A model generated the notes under the pieces. That model made no database searches and had not been told where the DNA came from. It saw only the letters and a list, made by a program, of their open reading frames with translations. The position numbers and the translations under genes are program-made. Positions 8,009-16,999 of a stretch of 64,000 bases of DNA are shown in pieces (position 1 is the stretch's first letter; each line of letters opens with the position of its first letter). Location of the stretch: contig NZ_AP014809.1 of the NCBI RefSeq assembly GCF_002355515.1, forward strand, positions 5,294,501 through 5,358,500. Direction: 5' to 3'. The DNA is from Methylorubrum populi. GTDB lineage: Bacteria > Pseudomonadota > Alphaproteobacteria > Rhizobiales > Beijerinckiaceae.

Positions 8009-11000
8009 ATGACCGATTGGCCCCGTGGCGAAGGGATGGCTCAGCGTATCCGTGCTCATGACTGGGCACGAACTCCGCTCGGGCCGATCGCGGATTGGCC
8101 GCAGAGCCTGAAGGTTGTGGTTGAGCTGATGCTCGGCGCCCCGCAACCTGCCGCCATTGCCTGGGGCCCAGCCCTGACGGTGCTCTACAACGACGGATTC
8201 GAGGCGAATATCGGCGCCGGACAGCCATCCGCTCTGGGACGGCCGTTCCTCGATGTCTGGCCGGCGCCGGAGGGCCAGGACATCGCGCGGTTGATCCTGC
8301 GCGGGGAAGCGCGCCACACGGTCGACCGCTTCTGGGAATTGACCGCCCGGTCGGAAAGACCCTTCGGCTGGTTCACGTCGAGTTGGACACCGGTTCGCGA
8401 CGATTCCGGCCGCATCGTCGGCGTCTATCTCTCCAGCATCGAGACGACCGACCGTGTTCTGGCCGAGCGGGCCCTGCGCGAGAGCGAGAAGCACCAGGCC
8501 TTCCTGCTCCGGCTCAGCGACGCATTGCGCCCCTTGACGGACCCGTCCGCGATGCAGGCCGAAGCCTGCCGGCTGCTCGGCGAGCACCTCGAGGTCGAGC
8601 GTACCCAGTACACGGTGATCGACGAGGCCGGGGACGGCCTCGCCGTCGAGCAGGAGCATATCCGAGGACCGCTCCACCCCTTGATCGGCCGACATCGCCT
8701 CTCCCTCGTCCAGGGGCTTCTCCTGCTCTACAGGGAGGGGCGTCCCGTCGTTCTGGCCGACGTCGCAAACTCCGACCTCATCTCGGAGGCGGATCGGTCG
8801 GCGGCCATCGCCACCGGCTTCGTCGCCTGGATCGGGGTTCCGCTGATCAAGCGCGGCGAATGGGTCAGCGCCTTGAGCGTCTCCTGCACCCGTCCGCGCG
8901 CGTGGAGCGAGGCCGAGGTCAGGCTTGTCAGCGAAACGGGTGAGCGCATCTGGGCGGCGACGGAGCGCGCCCGCGCGGAGCGGGCCGCGCGCGAGGCCGA
9001 CACGCGGCTGCGCACGATGGCCGACGCCGCGCCGGTTCTCCACTGGGACGTGGACAGGCAGGGCGCGGTCTTCGTCAACGAACACTACCTCGCCTTCTTC
9101 GGCCTGGGCTTCGAGGCCCTGGCGCGCGACGGCTGGGAGAGGTTCCTGCATCCCGAGGATGCGGAGCGGCACCTCGCCCTCTTCCGTGACGCGTTCGCCC
9201 AGCGCCGTCCCTTCGCCGACGAAGCCCGGTTCCGCCGCGCCGACGGGCAGTACCGCTGGCTCAGCAGTTCGGGCCGGCCCCTGGAGGACGGCCGCTTCGT
9301 CGGCGTCTCGATCGACGTGACCGAGCGGCGGCAGGCCGAGGAGCGCGTCAGGCGCAACAACGCCGTCCTTCAGGCGATCAATCTCGTCTTCAGCGAGACG
9401 CTCGGCGCCTCTTCGGAAGAGAATCTGGCGCGCATCTCCCTCGATCTGGCCGAGGAACTGACCGGCAGTGCCATCGGCTTCATGGGCGAGATCGACGAGG
9501 CGACCGGGCGCCTCGACGGCCTGTTCTTCAGTGACCGAAGCCGGGCGCACCATGCCGCGCTCGCGGGCGAGGGAGGCAGCAGCCTTCCGCCGGGAAAGGT
9601 CGCCCTGGATCTCGCCGTCCACGGCATCTACGGGCGCGTGCTGCGGGATGGCGAGAGCTTCATCGTCAACGACCCCGCCTCTCACCCCGACCGCGTCGGT
9701 ATTCCCGCCGGCCACGCGCCGCTGACCGCCTTCCTCGGCGTGCCGCTGAAGCAGGGCGACAGGACCCGCGGCCTGATCGGACTCGGCAACCGTGAAGGCG
9801 GCTACCGGCCCGAAGATCTGGAGGCGGTCGAGGCGCTGGCGCCCGCGATCTGGCACGCCCTGCGCAGCAAGCGGGCCGAATTGCGCCTGCGCGAGAGCGA
9901 GGAGCGCTTCCGGCAGTTTGCCGAGGCCTCCTCCGACGTGCTCTGGATCCGCGACGCGGAGACGCTCGAGATGGAGTTCGTCAGTCCGGCGCTGGGGACG
10001 GTGTACGGCGTCGATCCGGAGACCCTTGGACGCGACGTCCGGCGATGGGCCGGCCACATGGTGCCGGAGGATCGCGAGCGCGGCTTTCAGAACCTGCGGC
10101 GGGCGGGGGCCGGTGAAGCGCTGGTCAACGAGTTTCGTATCATGCGGCCGAACGACGGCGCCTTCCGCTGGATCCGAAGCACGCTGTTTCCCCTGCGCGA
10201 CGATCAGGGCCGGGTTCGGCGCATCGGCGGCATGTCGTCCGACATGACCGAAGCCAAGCTGCTCGCCGGACATCAATCCGTGCTGCTGGCGGAGTTGCAG
10301 CACCGGGTGCGCAACATCATGGCGCTGACCCGTTCGATCGTCGCCCGCACCGGCGAGCGGGCGGAGACGGTGGCCGATTACGTGTCCCTCGTCGGCGGCC
10401 GTCTCATGACCCTGGCCCGCGTCCAGGCGCTCCTGACACGTTCGGCCAATGCCGGCGTGCCGGTGGCGACCATCGTCCACGACGAGGTCAGCGCCCAGGC
10501 CCTGCGCGAGGACCAGTACGACCTGTCGGGACCCGAGGTCGAGCTCTCGCCCAAGGCGGCGGAGATCCTGACGCTCGCCGTCCACGAACTGGCGACCAAT
10601 GCCCTGAAATACGGTGCCCTGTCGGTGCCGGATGGTCGGGTCCGGGTGCGCTGGACGCTGTTCGAGAAGGGCGGCGAGAACTGGCTCGGGTTCGATTGGT
10701 TGGAGGACGGCGCCCCGCGGGAAGCGCGCGACATGGGCCGGGGGGACGGTCCCGCCGCTCTGCGCCGCGGCTTCGGCCGCGAGTTGATCGAGGGGCGCCT
10801 GCCCTACGAACTCGAGGGGCACGGCCGTCTCGAGATCGGGCCCGAGGGCGCCCGGTGCCGTCTGGACTTCCCTCTGCGCGAGGGAGCGAGCATTCTGGAA
10901 ACGGATGCTCCGCAGCGCGCGACCGTTTTCGGAGGAGCGCTCGACATGACCGGCGAAGTAGACCTGAGCGGCCACCGCATCCTCGTGGTGGAGGACGACT

Positions 11001-11323
11001 ACTATCTTGCCACCGACACGGCGCGCGCCCTGCAGGGCGTCGGGGCGGAAGTGATCGGTCCCTGTCCGACCGAGGCAGCGGCCCGCGAGGCGCTGAAGAA
11101 CGACGCCCCGGCGGCGGCGCTGGTGGATATCAACCTCGGGACCGGTCCCTCCTTCACCCTGGCGGCCCTGCTTCGGGAGCGCGGTGTGCCGTTCGTGTTC
11201 ATCACCGGCTACGACGAGGGCGTGATCCCGCCGGATTTCGCCGACGTCGAACGGCTTCAGAAGCCGGTCGAGTTGCGGCGTGTGGTCCACTTCCTCGCTG
11301 CGACGCTGCGGGCGCCGCTGTGA
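8009..11323 (+). CDS. HWE-family hybrid histidine kinase (PAS/GAF sensor, C-terminal receiver)
   Basis: 1104 aa; the ATG at 8009 has GGAGGT 10 bases upstream and is preferred over the ATG at 7979. Order: PAS (about 1-160), GAF (165-330), PAS (335-450), GAF (465-630), PAS (640-755), HWE kinase core, receiver. The phosphoacceptor is His765 in ELQHRVRNIMAL, the N-box is HELATNALKYGAL (from 859), and WLE at 897 is the WxE motif that defines the HWE family. The receiver (about 970-1100) has VVEDDYY, the phosphorylatable Asp1040 (LVDINLG) and the Lys of LQKPVE. There is no transmembrane helix, so it is a cytosolic sensor. It lies inside what looks like the XL lipid cluster but on the other strand. 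Confidence 0.93.
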   Translation: MTDWPRGEGMAQRIRAHDWARTPLGPIADWPQSLKVVVELMLGAPQPAAIAWGPALTVLYNDGFEANIGAGQPSALGRPFLDVWPAPEGQDIARLILRGEARHTVDRFWELTARSERPFGWFTSSWTPVRDDSGRIVGVYLSSIETTDRVLAERALRESEKHQAFLLRLSDALRPLTDPSAMQAEACRLLGEHLEVERTQYTVIDEAGDGLAVEQEHIRGPLHPLIGRHRLSLVQGLLLLYREGRPVVLADVANSDLISEADRSAAIATGFVAWIGVPLIKRGEWVSALSVSCTRPRAWSEAEVRLVSETGERIWAATERARAERAAREADTRLRTMADAAPVLHWDVDRQGAVFVNEHYLAFFGLGFEALARDGWERFLHPEDAERHLALFRDAFAQRRPFADEARFRRADGQYRWLSSSGRPLEDGRFVGVSIDVTERRQAEERVRRNNAVLQAINLVFSETLGASSEENLARISLDLAEELTGSAIGFMGEIDEATGRLDGLFFSDRSRAHHAALAGEGGSSLPPGKVALDLAVHGIYGRVLRDGESFIVNDPASHPDRVGIPAGHAPLTAFLGVPLKQGDRTRGLIGLGNREGGYRPEDLEAVEALAPAIWHALRSKRAELRLRESEERFRQFAEASSDVLWIRDAETLEMEFVSPALGTVYGVDPETLGRDVRRWAGHMVPEDRERGFQNLRRAGAGEALVNEFRIMRPNDGAFRWIRSTLFPLRDDQGRVRRIGGMSSDMTEAKLLAGHQSVLLAELQHRVRNIMALTRSIVARTGERAETVADYVSLVGGRLMTLARVQALLTRSANAGVPVATIVHDEVSAQALREDQYDLSGPEVELSPKAAEILTLAVHELATNALKYGALSVPDGRVRVRWTLFEKGGENWLGFDWLEDGAPREARDMGRGDGPAALRRGFGRELIEGRLPYELEGHGRLEIGPEGARCRLDFPLREGASILETDAPQRATVFGGALDMTGEVDLSGHRILVVEDDYYLATDTARALQGVGAEVIGPCPTEAAAREALKNDAPAAALVDINLGTGPSFTLAALLRERGVPFVFITGYDEGVIPPDFADVERLQKPVELRRVVHFLAATLRAPL

Positions 11324-11359
11324 AGCCGGTCGCCGCGGCGGGCGGCGCGAAGGCTCGGA

Positions 11360-11394
11360 CCTTTCCGGGCGAGACGGGCCCTTGCCCGGAAAGG
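11360..11394. terminator. Bidirectional hairpin between convergent genes
   Basis: A perfect 11-bp inverted repeat, CCTTTCCGGGC / GCCCGGAAAGG, with a 13-base loop lies between the stop of the kinase gene (11323) and the stop of the minus-strand SH3 gene (11399). The position and symmetry suggest a terminator serving both directions. The U tract is poor. Confidence 0.6.
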
Positions 11395-11398
11395 CCGT

Positions 11399-11683
11399 TC
11401 AATCCGGCGTGAGGTAGCGTCGCCGCGCCCAGCCCAGGCTGCCGCCGAACTTCACCCGGCACCACGTCAGGCCGCTCGGCGTCTCGTTGGTGCAGCCGAA
11501 GCCGAGCACCCGTCGCCCCGCCGGGATCTGCCCGAGCGCCGGCGCGGCCGCATCCGGCGCTTCGCGGATCGTCAGACTGTCATCCCGCGGCAGCCCCTCG
11601 ACCCGGAACGTCTCGGCCGCCCGGACGGACGGGCCGCCCGCGAGGAGCAGGGCGGCGGCGAGAGCGGGCGGGAGGCGGCGCAT
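11399..11683 (-). CDS. Secreted SH3-domain protein
   Basis: 94 aa with an N-terminal signal peptide (MRRLPPALAAALLLAGGPS, cut after VRAAE). The mature part (SLTIREAPDAAAPALGQIP, GWARRRYLTPD) is a bacterial SH3 fold of about 60 residues with two cysteines that may pair. Such domains usually bind cell wall or other envelope polymers. It starts 12 bp after the SDR stop and is probably the last gene of the acpXL operon, but it is not a known member of that pathway. Confidence 0.8.
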   Translation of the reverse strand: MRRLPPALAAALLLAGGPSVRAAETFRVEGLPRDDSLTIREAPDAAAPALGQIPAGRRVLGFGCTNETPSGLTWCRVKFGGSLGWARRRYLTPD

Positions 11684-11694
11684 CGAGGTGGCGC

Positions 11695-12456
11695 TCAGGT
11701 CCGGTGGATGCCCATCATCGCCGTCAGTCCGCCATCGACCGGCAGCACCGCGCCGGTGATGTAGGCCCCGCCCTCGCCGATCAGGAAGGCGGCCATGGCC
11801 GCGACCTCCTCCGGCCGGGCGAAGCGGCCGAGCGGGATCTGGCGCTCGATGCCCTCGCGGTGGCCGGCATAGCCCGCCAGCATCTCGGTATCGATGAAGC
11901 CCGGAGCGATGACGTTGACGGTCACCCCGCGCTTGGCCGACTCGATGGCGAGCGTCCGGCAATAGGCGATCAGGGCGCCCTTGGTCGCCGCGTAGGCCGC
12001 GTTGCCGGCATTGGCCTGGAGCGCGGCCACCGAGCCGATGGCGACGATGCGGCCGGCGCGGGCCCGGGTCATGCCGCGCACGAGCGCCTTGGAGATCCGG
12101 GTCATCGACCAGAAATTGACCTGCATCGCCGCTTCCGAGCGGTCGCGGTCGAGCATGGCCGCGAGCGCGTCCGCCGATTGACCGGCATTGTGGACGTAGC
12201 CGTAGAAGCCCTGGTCCTCGGCCCAGTCGCAGAATGCCTCCACCGCGTCGCGGTCCGACAGGTCGAGGGCGCGGGCGGCGACCCGGCCCCCCCCGTGCGC
12301 CTGCGCCAGTTCGTCGGCCAGCGCCCCGGCGCGCTCCGGTGAGGAGCGATAGGTGAAGGTCACGTCGTGGCCGGCCGATGCCAGGGCGCGGACGGTCGAC
12401 GCGCCGAGCCCCGAGGCGCCGCCGACGACGAGGACGGATTTGCGGTCTCCGCTCAT
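11695..12456 (-). CDS. FabG-like short-chain dehydrogenase (3-oxoacyl-ACP reductase)
   Basis: 253 aa; its ATG overlaps the fabF1XL stop (ATGA). It has the NADP-binding motif GGASGLG (residues 12-18), NAG near 93 (VHNAGQ), the catalytic Ser of IGSVAAL and the YxxxK motif (YAATKGA), followed by GFIDTEM, all typical of FabG. In this position it would reduce the beta-ketoacyl-ACP made by the FabFXL pair, acting with FabZXL in the cytoplasm on the acyl chain carried by AcpXL. Rhizobial XL clusters have the AdhXL dehydrogenase here as the known oxidoreductase; an SDR within the operon is a variation. Confidence 0.9.
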   Translation of the reverse strand: MSGDRKSVLVVGGASGLGASTVRALASAGHDVTFTYRSSPERAGALADELAQAHGGGRVAARALDLSDRDAVEAFCDWAEDQGFYGYVHNAGQSADALAAMLDRDRSEAAMQVNFWSMTRISKALVRGMTRARAGRIVAIGSVAALQANAGNAAYAATKGALIAYCRTLAIESAKRGVTVNVIAPGFIDTEMLAGYAGHREGIERQIPLGRFARPEEVAAMAAFLIGEGGAYITGAVLPVDGGLTAMMGIHRT

Positions 12457-13739
12457 GCCGGCTCGTCTCCCAGGACGAGGCAGGTGTTCTGCCCGCCGAA
12501 GCCGAAGGAGTTCGACAGGACCCGCGCCACGCGGGTGTCGCGGGCGGTCCCCACCACGTCGAGGAGCAGCGCCGGGTCGGGCAGAGCGTAGTTGATGGTG
12601 GGCGGAATGCGCCCCTCGCGGATCGTCAGCAGCGAGACCACCGCCTCGATCGCGCCGGCCGCCGTCAGCGTGTGGCCGATCATCGACTTGTTGGAGGAGA
12701 TCGGCAACTGACCGATCCGGTCGCCGAACACCGCCGAGCAGCCGAGCGCCTCCATCTTGTCGTTCTCCGGCGTCGAGGTGCCGTGCGCGTTGACGTGATC
12801 GATCCGGTCGGGCCCGATGCCCGCGTCGTCGAGCGCCGCGCGCATCGCCGCGATCACCGGCGCCCCGTCCGGGCTGGAGCGGGTGCGGTGGAAGCCGTCG
12901 CCCTTCTCGCCGCATCCGAGCACGTAGCCGAGGATCTTCGCCCCGCGCGCCCGCGCGGACGCCGCGCTCTCTAGCACCAGCGCGGCGGCGCCCTCGCCCA
13001 TGACGAAGCCGTCGCGGTTCTTCGAGAACGGCTTCGAGGCCCCCTCCGGCGGGTCGTTCTGCGTCGACAGCGCCGAGAGCAGCGAGAAGCGGATCAGCGA
13101 TTCCGGGTTCACCGAGCCGTCGGTGCCGATGCAGAGCGCGGCGTCCATCTCGCCCCGGCGGATCGCCTCGACGCCGAGCTGGATCGCCGTGGCGCCGGAC
13201 GAGCAGGCGGTGGAGAGCGAGATCGGCGAGCCGCGGGTGCCGAAGCGGTCGGCCAGCCGGTCGGCCACCGTGCCGAAGATGAACAGGTCGTGCCACGCGT
13301 CGAAGCGGCGGGTCGCGGCGGCGCGCTGGAGACCCGCGTAGCTCACCTCGCCCGCCTCGCCCCCGGCCTCGGCCAGCGCCTGGCGCTGCGGCCACTCCAT
13401 CTCGACCGGCGGCACCGCCACGAACAGGCCGCCGGGAAAGCCCGCACCGATGGCGGACTGCGTCACCGCCTCCTCGGCCGCCACCATGGCGAAGCGCTCC
13501 GACAGGAGCGGCGCCACCAGCGGGTCGGTGTCGAGGAAATCGACCGTGCCGGCGATGCGGGTGCGCAGGCCCTCGGTGGGGAAGCGGCTGATGGCCCGGA
13601 TGCCGGAGCGGCCCGCGGTGAGCGCGTCCCAGTTCTCGGTCACGCCGCGGCCCAGCGAGGTGACGATGCCGAGGCCCGTCACCGCGACGAGCGGCCGGCC
13701 CTGGGCGTCGTGGGTGGATGAGGAGCGCGGTTGTGACAT
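12453..13739 (-). CDS. fabF1XL: Beta-ketoacyl-ACP synthase, FabF1XL-like
   Basis: 428 aa with the intact thiolase-fold triad: Cys179 in STACSSGA, His319 in NAHGTSTP and His356 in NKSMIGHTLTAAGA. It should condense malonyl units onto the acyl chain on AcpXL, elongating toward the very long 27-hydroxyoctacosanoate-type chain of lipid A. It is separated from fabF2XL by 231 bp filled with a repeat pair but lies on the same strand and precedes the overlapping SDR gene. The symbol rests on the adjoining, clearly recognisable acpXL and on gene order. Confidence 0.88.
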   Translation of the reverse strand: MSQPRSSSTHDAQGRPLVAVTGLGIVTSLGRGVTENWDALTAGRSGIRAISRFPTEGLRTRIAGTVDFLDTDPLVAPLLSERFAMVAAEEAVTQSAIGAGFPGGLFVAVPPVEMEWPQRQALAEAGGEAGEVSYAGLQRAAATRRFDAWHDLFIFGTVADRLADRFGTRGSPISLSTACSSGATAIQLGVEAIRRGEMDAALCIGTDGSVNPESLIRFSLLSALSTQNDPPEGASKPFSKNRDGFVMGEGAAALVLESAASARARGAKILGYVLGCGEKGDGFHRTRSSPDGAPVIAAMRAALDDAGIGPDRIDHVNAHGTSTPENDKMEALGCSAVFGDRIGQLPISSNKSMIGHTLTAAGAIEAVVSLLTIREGRIPPTINYALPDPALLLDVVGTARDTRVARVLSNSFGFGGQNTCLVLGDEPA

Positions 13740-13820
13740 CGGGGCCTCAGACCATTTTCTCGGCCGGCATGCATCCGGACCGCCGCGGCGGCGATCTCCG
13801 GAGCGGCAGCCCTTCTCTTC

Positions 13821-13974
13821 CGCATCGTCTCTTCCCAAAAGCCGGCGGCCGCCTTTCGGGATGACGCTCTAGCGCATCGTGCCGGATATCGGATCCAGCA
13901 CGATGCGCTAGGCTTTTGGTTTTGCATCATCTTTTTCCGAAAGCCGGAAACCACCTTTCGGGATGATGCTCTAG
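13821..13974. repeat. Pair of 52-bp direct repeats flanking a palindrome
   Basis: Copy A (13821-13872) and copy B (13923-13974) share a pattern of CATCRTCT...AAAGCCGG...CCTTTCGGGATGAYGCTCTAG with a handful of substitutions. Between them is a 12-bp perfect inverted repeat, AGCGCATCGTGC (13871-13882) against GCACGATGCGCT (13898-13909). Copy B runs over the stop codon of fabF2XL. A weaker partial match ends near 42985. I take these as members of a dispersed repeat family of this genome. Confidence 0.7.
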
Positions 13975-15116
13975 ACCTTCACGACGCGGATCACGCCCTC
14001 GCCGCGACGGTGGCCGACCGAGGTGACCGCGACTTCCCGGGCCGAGCCGACCGCGCAGAGCGCCGCGGCCAGGGCCGTTCCGAACGGAGCGGCAACCTCC
14101 ATCGGATGGCCGATCACGTCGCCCGTGGCGCGGATGCCCGCCCCCGGCAGCGCCGCGTGGATGCCCGCGATCTCCTCGGCGGCGAGGTCGGACAGCCCGG
14201 TGGCGCCCGAGAGAACCACGTCCGGCCGCTCGATCCCAGCCTCGGCGATCAGGCGGGTCAGGCTCGCCGACACGCTGTTGGTTGCGCGCGCCACCCGGTC
14301 GTTGGCCACCGGCATCAGCCGGGCGAAGGCTCGGGCGCCGCGGGCGGCGGCGTGCTCGGCCGCTTCCAGAATCAGGAAGGCGGCGGCGCTGCCGAGGATG
14401 AAGCCGCCGTTCCCCTCGCCCCCGCGCTCGAAGACCGGCCGGTAGGCGTCCTTGAGGAGGTAGCCGCCCATCTCGTGAATGACGAGGACGTCCGGCCGCT
14501 CGGCATTGTACGAGCCGCCGACCATCATCGTCTCGACCTGACCGGAGGCGATCCGGGCATGGGCGATGCGCAACGCGTCGACGCCGCTTGACTCCTCGCC
14601 CATGAAGGTGCGCGAGGCCCCCGTGACGCCGTGGACGATGCTGATATTGCCCGCGAGCAGGTTCGAGAGCTGCGCCAGGAACAGGGTCGGCCGCAGGTCG
14701 TTCAGGAGCCGCTCGTTGAGGAAGGCGCCGGGATCGTTGGTCCCGCGCAGGCCGGTGAGAATGGCCCCATCGACCGCATAGTCGCGCTCGCCGCCACCCG
14801 CCGCCACCACGAGCGGGAGCGCTGACTTGAAGGCCGCATCTTCCTTCACCCCGGCCGAATCGAGGGCGAGGCCGGCGGCATAGACGCCGAGCCGCTGCCA
14901 CAGCTCCATCTGGCGCTGGTCCGACTTCTTCGGGATCTGCGTATCGAAGGTGAGCGGCGCGACCGGATGCACCGGATAGGGCGCGAAGGTCTCGGCATCC
15001 GTCCGCGGCGGCGCGTCCGAGGCGAAGGCCGTCAGATGCGCCTCGATTCCCTCACCCGCACAGGAGACGAGTCCGATTCCGGTGACGACGACGTCGCGGG
15101 CCTGCGGGCGGCTCAC
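13971..15116 (-). CDS. fabF2XL: Degenerate ketosynthase, FabF2XL / chain-length-factor-like
   Basis: 381 aa, a full-length ketosynthase fold (VVVTGIGLVSCAGEG at the N-terminus) without the catalytic cysteine: where active enzymes have TACSSG this one reads GEESSG (residues 173-178). The first His (NAHGT) is also lost (SGATGLSD), but the second His region is kept as DVIGHPMEVAAPFG. This is the pattern of chain-length factors that pair with an active ketosynthase, so I infer it forms a heterodimer with FabF1XL. Its start overlaps the fabZXL stop by 4 bp. Confidence 0.85.
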   Translation of the reverse strand: MSRPQARDVVVTGIGLVSCAGEGIEAHLTAFASDAPPRTDAETFAPYPVHPVAPLTFDTQIPKKSDQRQMELWQRLGVYAAGLALDSAGVKEDAAFKSALPLVVAAGGGERDYAVDGAILTGLRGTNDPGAFLNERLLNDLRPTLFLAQLSNLLAGNISIVHGVTGASRTFMGEESSGVDALRIAHARIASGQVETMMVGGSYNAERPDVLVIHEMGGYLLKDAYRPVFERGGEGNGGFILGSAAAFLILEAAEHAAARGARAFARLMPVANDRVARATNSVSASLTRLIAEAGIERPDVVLSGATGLSDLAAEEIAGIHAALPGAGIRATGDVIGHPMEVAAPFGTALAAALCAVGSAREVAVTSVGHRRGEGVIRVVKV

Positions 15117-15577
15117 GGCTGATCTCCCTCGAGCAGGCCGATCTTTCGGGCGCGCTCACGCATCGGCGCATCGAGCCCGTCGGGAAACGGCATGGTGCGG
15201 AACCTCAGCTCCGCGTCGCAGAGCGCCTTGCCCTCGTGGCGGATCGCGGCCTTCGTCACCGCGTAGCCCGAACCGTCGTGTTCCAGGCTCGCCGTGATGT
15301 CGAGGGCGGCGCCCGGCCCGACGAACGAGCGGAACCGCGCTTTGTCCACCGCCATGAGGAACGGCATCTGCGCGAAGTCGAGATGGGCGAGCACGAGGTA
15401 TCCGGAGGCCTGGGCCATGGTCTCCGTCAGCAGCACCCCCGGCACCAGGGGATGGCCGGGGAAATGCCCCTCGAAGACCGGGCTCGCCTCGGGCACGAGC
15501 GCCCGCGCCTCGATGCGGCCGGCGACGCGGTCGAGCCGCACCACGGAATCGATCATCTCGAAATATTCGAGCCGCAT
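15113..15577 (-). CDS. fabZXL: FabZ-like 3-hydroxyacyl-ACP dehydratase, FabZXL
   Basis: 154 aa hot-dog-fold protein. The motif HFPGHPLVPGVLLTETMAQA carries the catalytic His and the Glu of the FabZ active-site helix. It should dehydrate 3-hydroxyacyl-AcpXL during elongation of the very-long-chain lipid A acyl group. It lies 26 bp after acpXL and overlaps fabF2XL by 4 bp, so the three are one transcript. Confidence 0.9.
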   Translation of the reverse strand: MRLEYFEMIDSVVRLDRVAGRIEARALVPEASPVFEGHFPGHPLVPGVLLTETMAQASGYLVLAHLDFAQMPFLMAVDKARFRSFVGPGAALDITASLEHDGSGYAVTKAAIRHEGKALCDAELRFRTMPFPDGLDAPMRERARKIGLLEGDQP

Positions 15578-15603
15578 CGCGCGAACTCCTCAAGCCCGAC
15601 GAA

Positions 15604-15900
15604 TCAGGCCTTGGCCGCCTTCTCGGCGACCAGCGCGTCGATGCGCGCGCAGAGGTTCTTCAGCACGAAGTACTGCTCGGCCGGAACCTTGCCCTCGTTG
15701 ACCTCTTGGGTCCACCGCTCCAGCGGCAGCTTGATCCCGAAGGCCTTGTCGACCGCGAAGGCGATGTCGAGGAAGGCGAGCGAATCAATGCCGAGATCGT
15801 CGATGGCGTGGCTCTCGGGAGTGATCTTGTCGCGCGGGATGTCCGCCGTCTCGGCGATGATGTCCGCGACGCGGTCGAAGGTGGCGGTCTCGTTCGACAT
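15604..15900 (-). CDS. acpXL: Acyl carrier protein AcpXL
   Basis: 98 aa, longer than the roughly 78-aa housekeeping ACP. The phosphopantetheine attachment Ser is in [12 protein letters not shown]. The family-specific C-terminal part ([19 protein letters not shown] then [12 protein letters not shown]) is that of rhizobial AcpXL, which carries the C28 chain until it is passed to lipid A. It is the first gene of the acpXL-fabZXL-fabF2XL-fabF1XL-SDR-SH3 operon. The next upstream gene starts over 200 bp away, so the promoter should be at about 15901-16100. Confidence 0.96.
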   Translation of the reverse strand: MSNETATFDRVADIIAETADIPRDKITPESHAIDDLGIDSLAFLDIAFAVDKAFGIKLPLERWTQEVNEGKVPAEQYFVLKNLCARIDALVAEKAAKA

Positions 15901-16135
15901 TAGGGCTGGCCGCTTTCTCGATTCTTCATGTCCGGCGTCGCCGACCCCTCGCGCGGCACGCCCCCATGGCGCCCGAGCCGGTCCGCGGCCCCGCATCGCC
16001 GCCGGTTCCCGATGGCGCTTCTGAAAAGATCGCGACCCCTTACACGAAGCGGTGGAGCGCGGGCAACCTCGGGCGTCGCGTCGGGCGATCGCCCCCATGC
16101 AGCGCCGCCTTCCACATGGCCCGATCCGCCGCTCC

Positions 16136-16624
16136 TCACCCGGCCGAGCGGCTGAGGTCGTGCGCCGGCGTGCGGGTATCCGCCCCCTGCCGCGGCCGCT
16201 CGCGGCCGGAACGGCGGCTCTCCATCGGCAGGGGCCGCTTGCGCTCCGCCGCACGCGGGCGCACCAGCTCACCGAGCGCCACGAAGCGGTCGTTGTGCCT
16301 CTGCCCCGCATCCTGGATGCCGAAGCCGAGGGCGAAGGAGCGGGCGAGATCCGCATCCGCCGCCACGCCGTAGCGTTCCAGGGCGGCCAGGAAGACCCGC
16401 CGGAAGCCGAGCGGCGCGCACCACGCCTTCTCGGCGAGCTGCATCGGCCAGATCCAGAGCCCGTCGCCGCGGCGGCCGGCGATTTCCTCACGGGCGATGA
16501 AGTAGCCGCTCGCCGGATGTTCGAGGCCATCGTCGAGGATACGCCAGTCCCGATCGGGGGACGGCGTCAGCGCCGCAGGAGCCGGCCGGTCGAGCACATC
16601 GTCGTCGAAGCCGATCTCGATCAT
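16136..16624 (-). CDS. Conserved hypothetical protein
   Basis: 162 aa from the ATG at 16624. No family recognised. The first 110 residues look folded, with conserved-looking aromatic blocks ([32 protein letters not shown]); the last 40 are Arg-rich and probably disordered. No signal peptide or membrane helix. It precedes acpXL on the same strand with a 235-bp gap, so it may be a separate unit. Codon use matches the neighbours. Confidence 0.6.
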   Translation of the reverse strand: MIEIGFDDDVLDRPAPAALTPSPDRDWRILDDGLEHPASGYFIAREEIAGRRGDGLWIWPMQLAEKAWCAPLGFRRVFLAALERYGVAADADLARSFALGFGIQDAGQRHNDRFVALGELVRPRAAERKRPLPMESRRSGRERPRQGADTRTPAHDLSRSAG

Positions 16625-16999
16625 GGAAGCCTCCTGCCTTGTTCGCGGCAAGCGCCGCGAATCGGTCCGGAACGTTCCATGAACAATGCGTTCGGGCGCC
16701 GGATCGGTCAAGCGTTTGTTCGCAGTTCGTTCCGACAATCGACGGCACCGTCGCGGCGTGAGCGCGGCTTCCCCCCAAGCGGCGATCCGCCTTCCGCCCG
16801 CTCCCGTCCTATCCGGATGGGCTCGGCGCGGAGCGATCGGCCGCCTCCCCCGTCAGCCCGGGTGCGGGATACCGCGCGGACCCTTTCCGGGCCCGTCCGG
16901 GACCCGAAGGCGCGGCGCCCTGCCGCCGGCCCTGGATCGCGGCTCGATCCGCCTTAGTTTGCCCGCGCCGCCAACCCGGCGGAACGGAGCAAGGCGGCG
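16625..16999. other. Intergenic region, no gene seen
   Basis: 375 bases between the divergent hypothetical gene and the AI-2E transporter gene. It is GC-rich with no convincing small gene or RNA. It must hold both promoters, but I could not place them with confidence. Confidence 0.5.

Noticed and set aside
7445..11290. 1281-codon open frame on the minus strand
   Set aside because: Antisense to the HWE kinase; the kinase frame has clear domains and catalytic motifs, while this frame is open only because of high GC.
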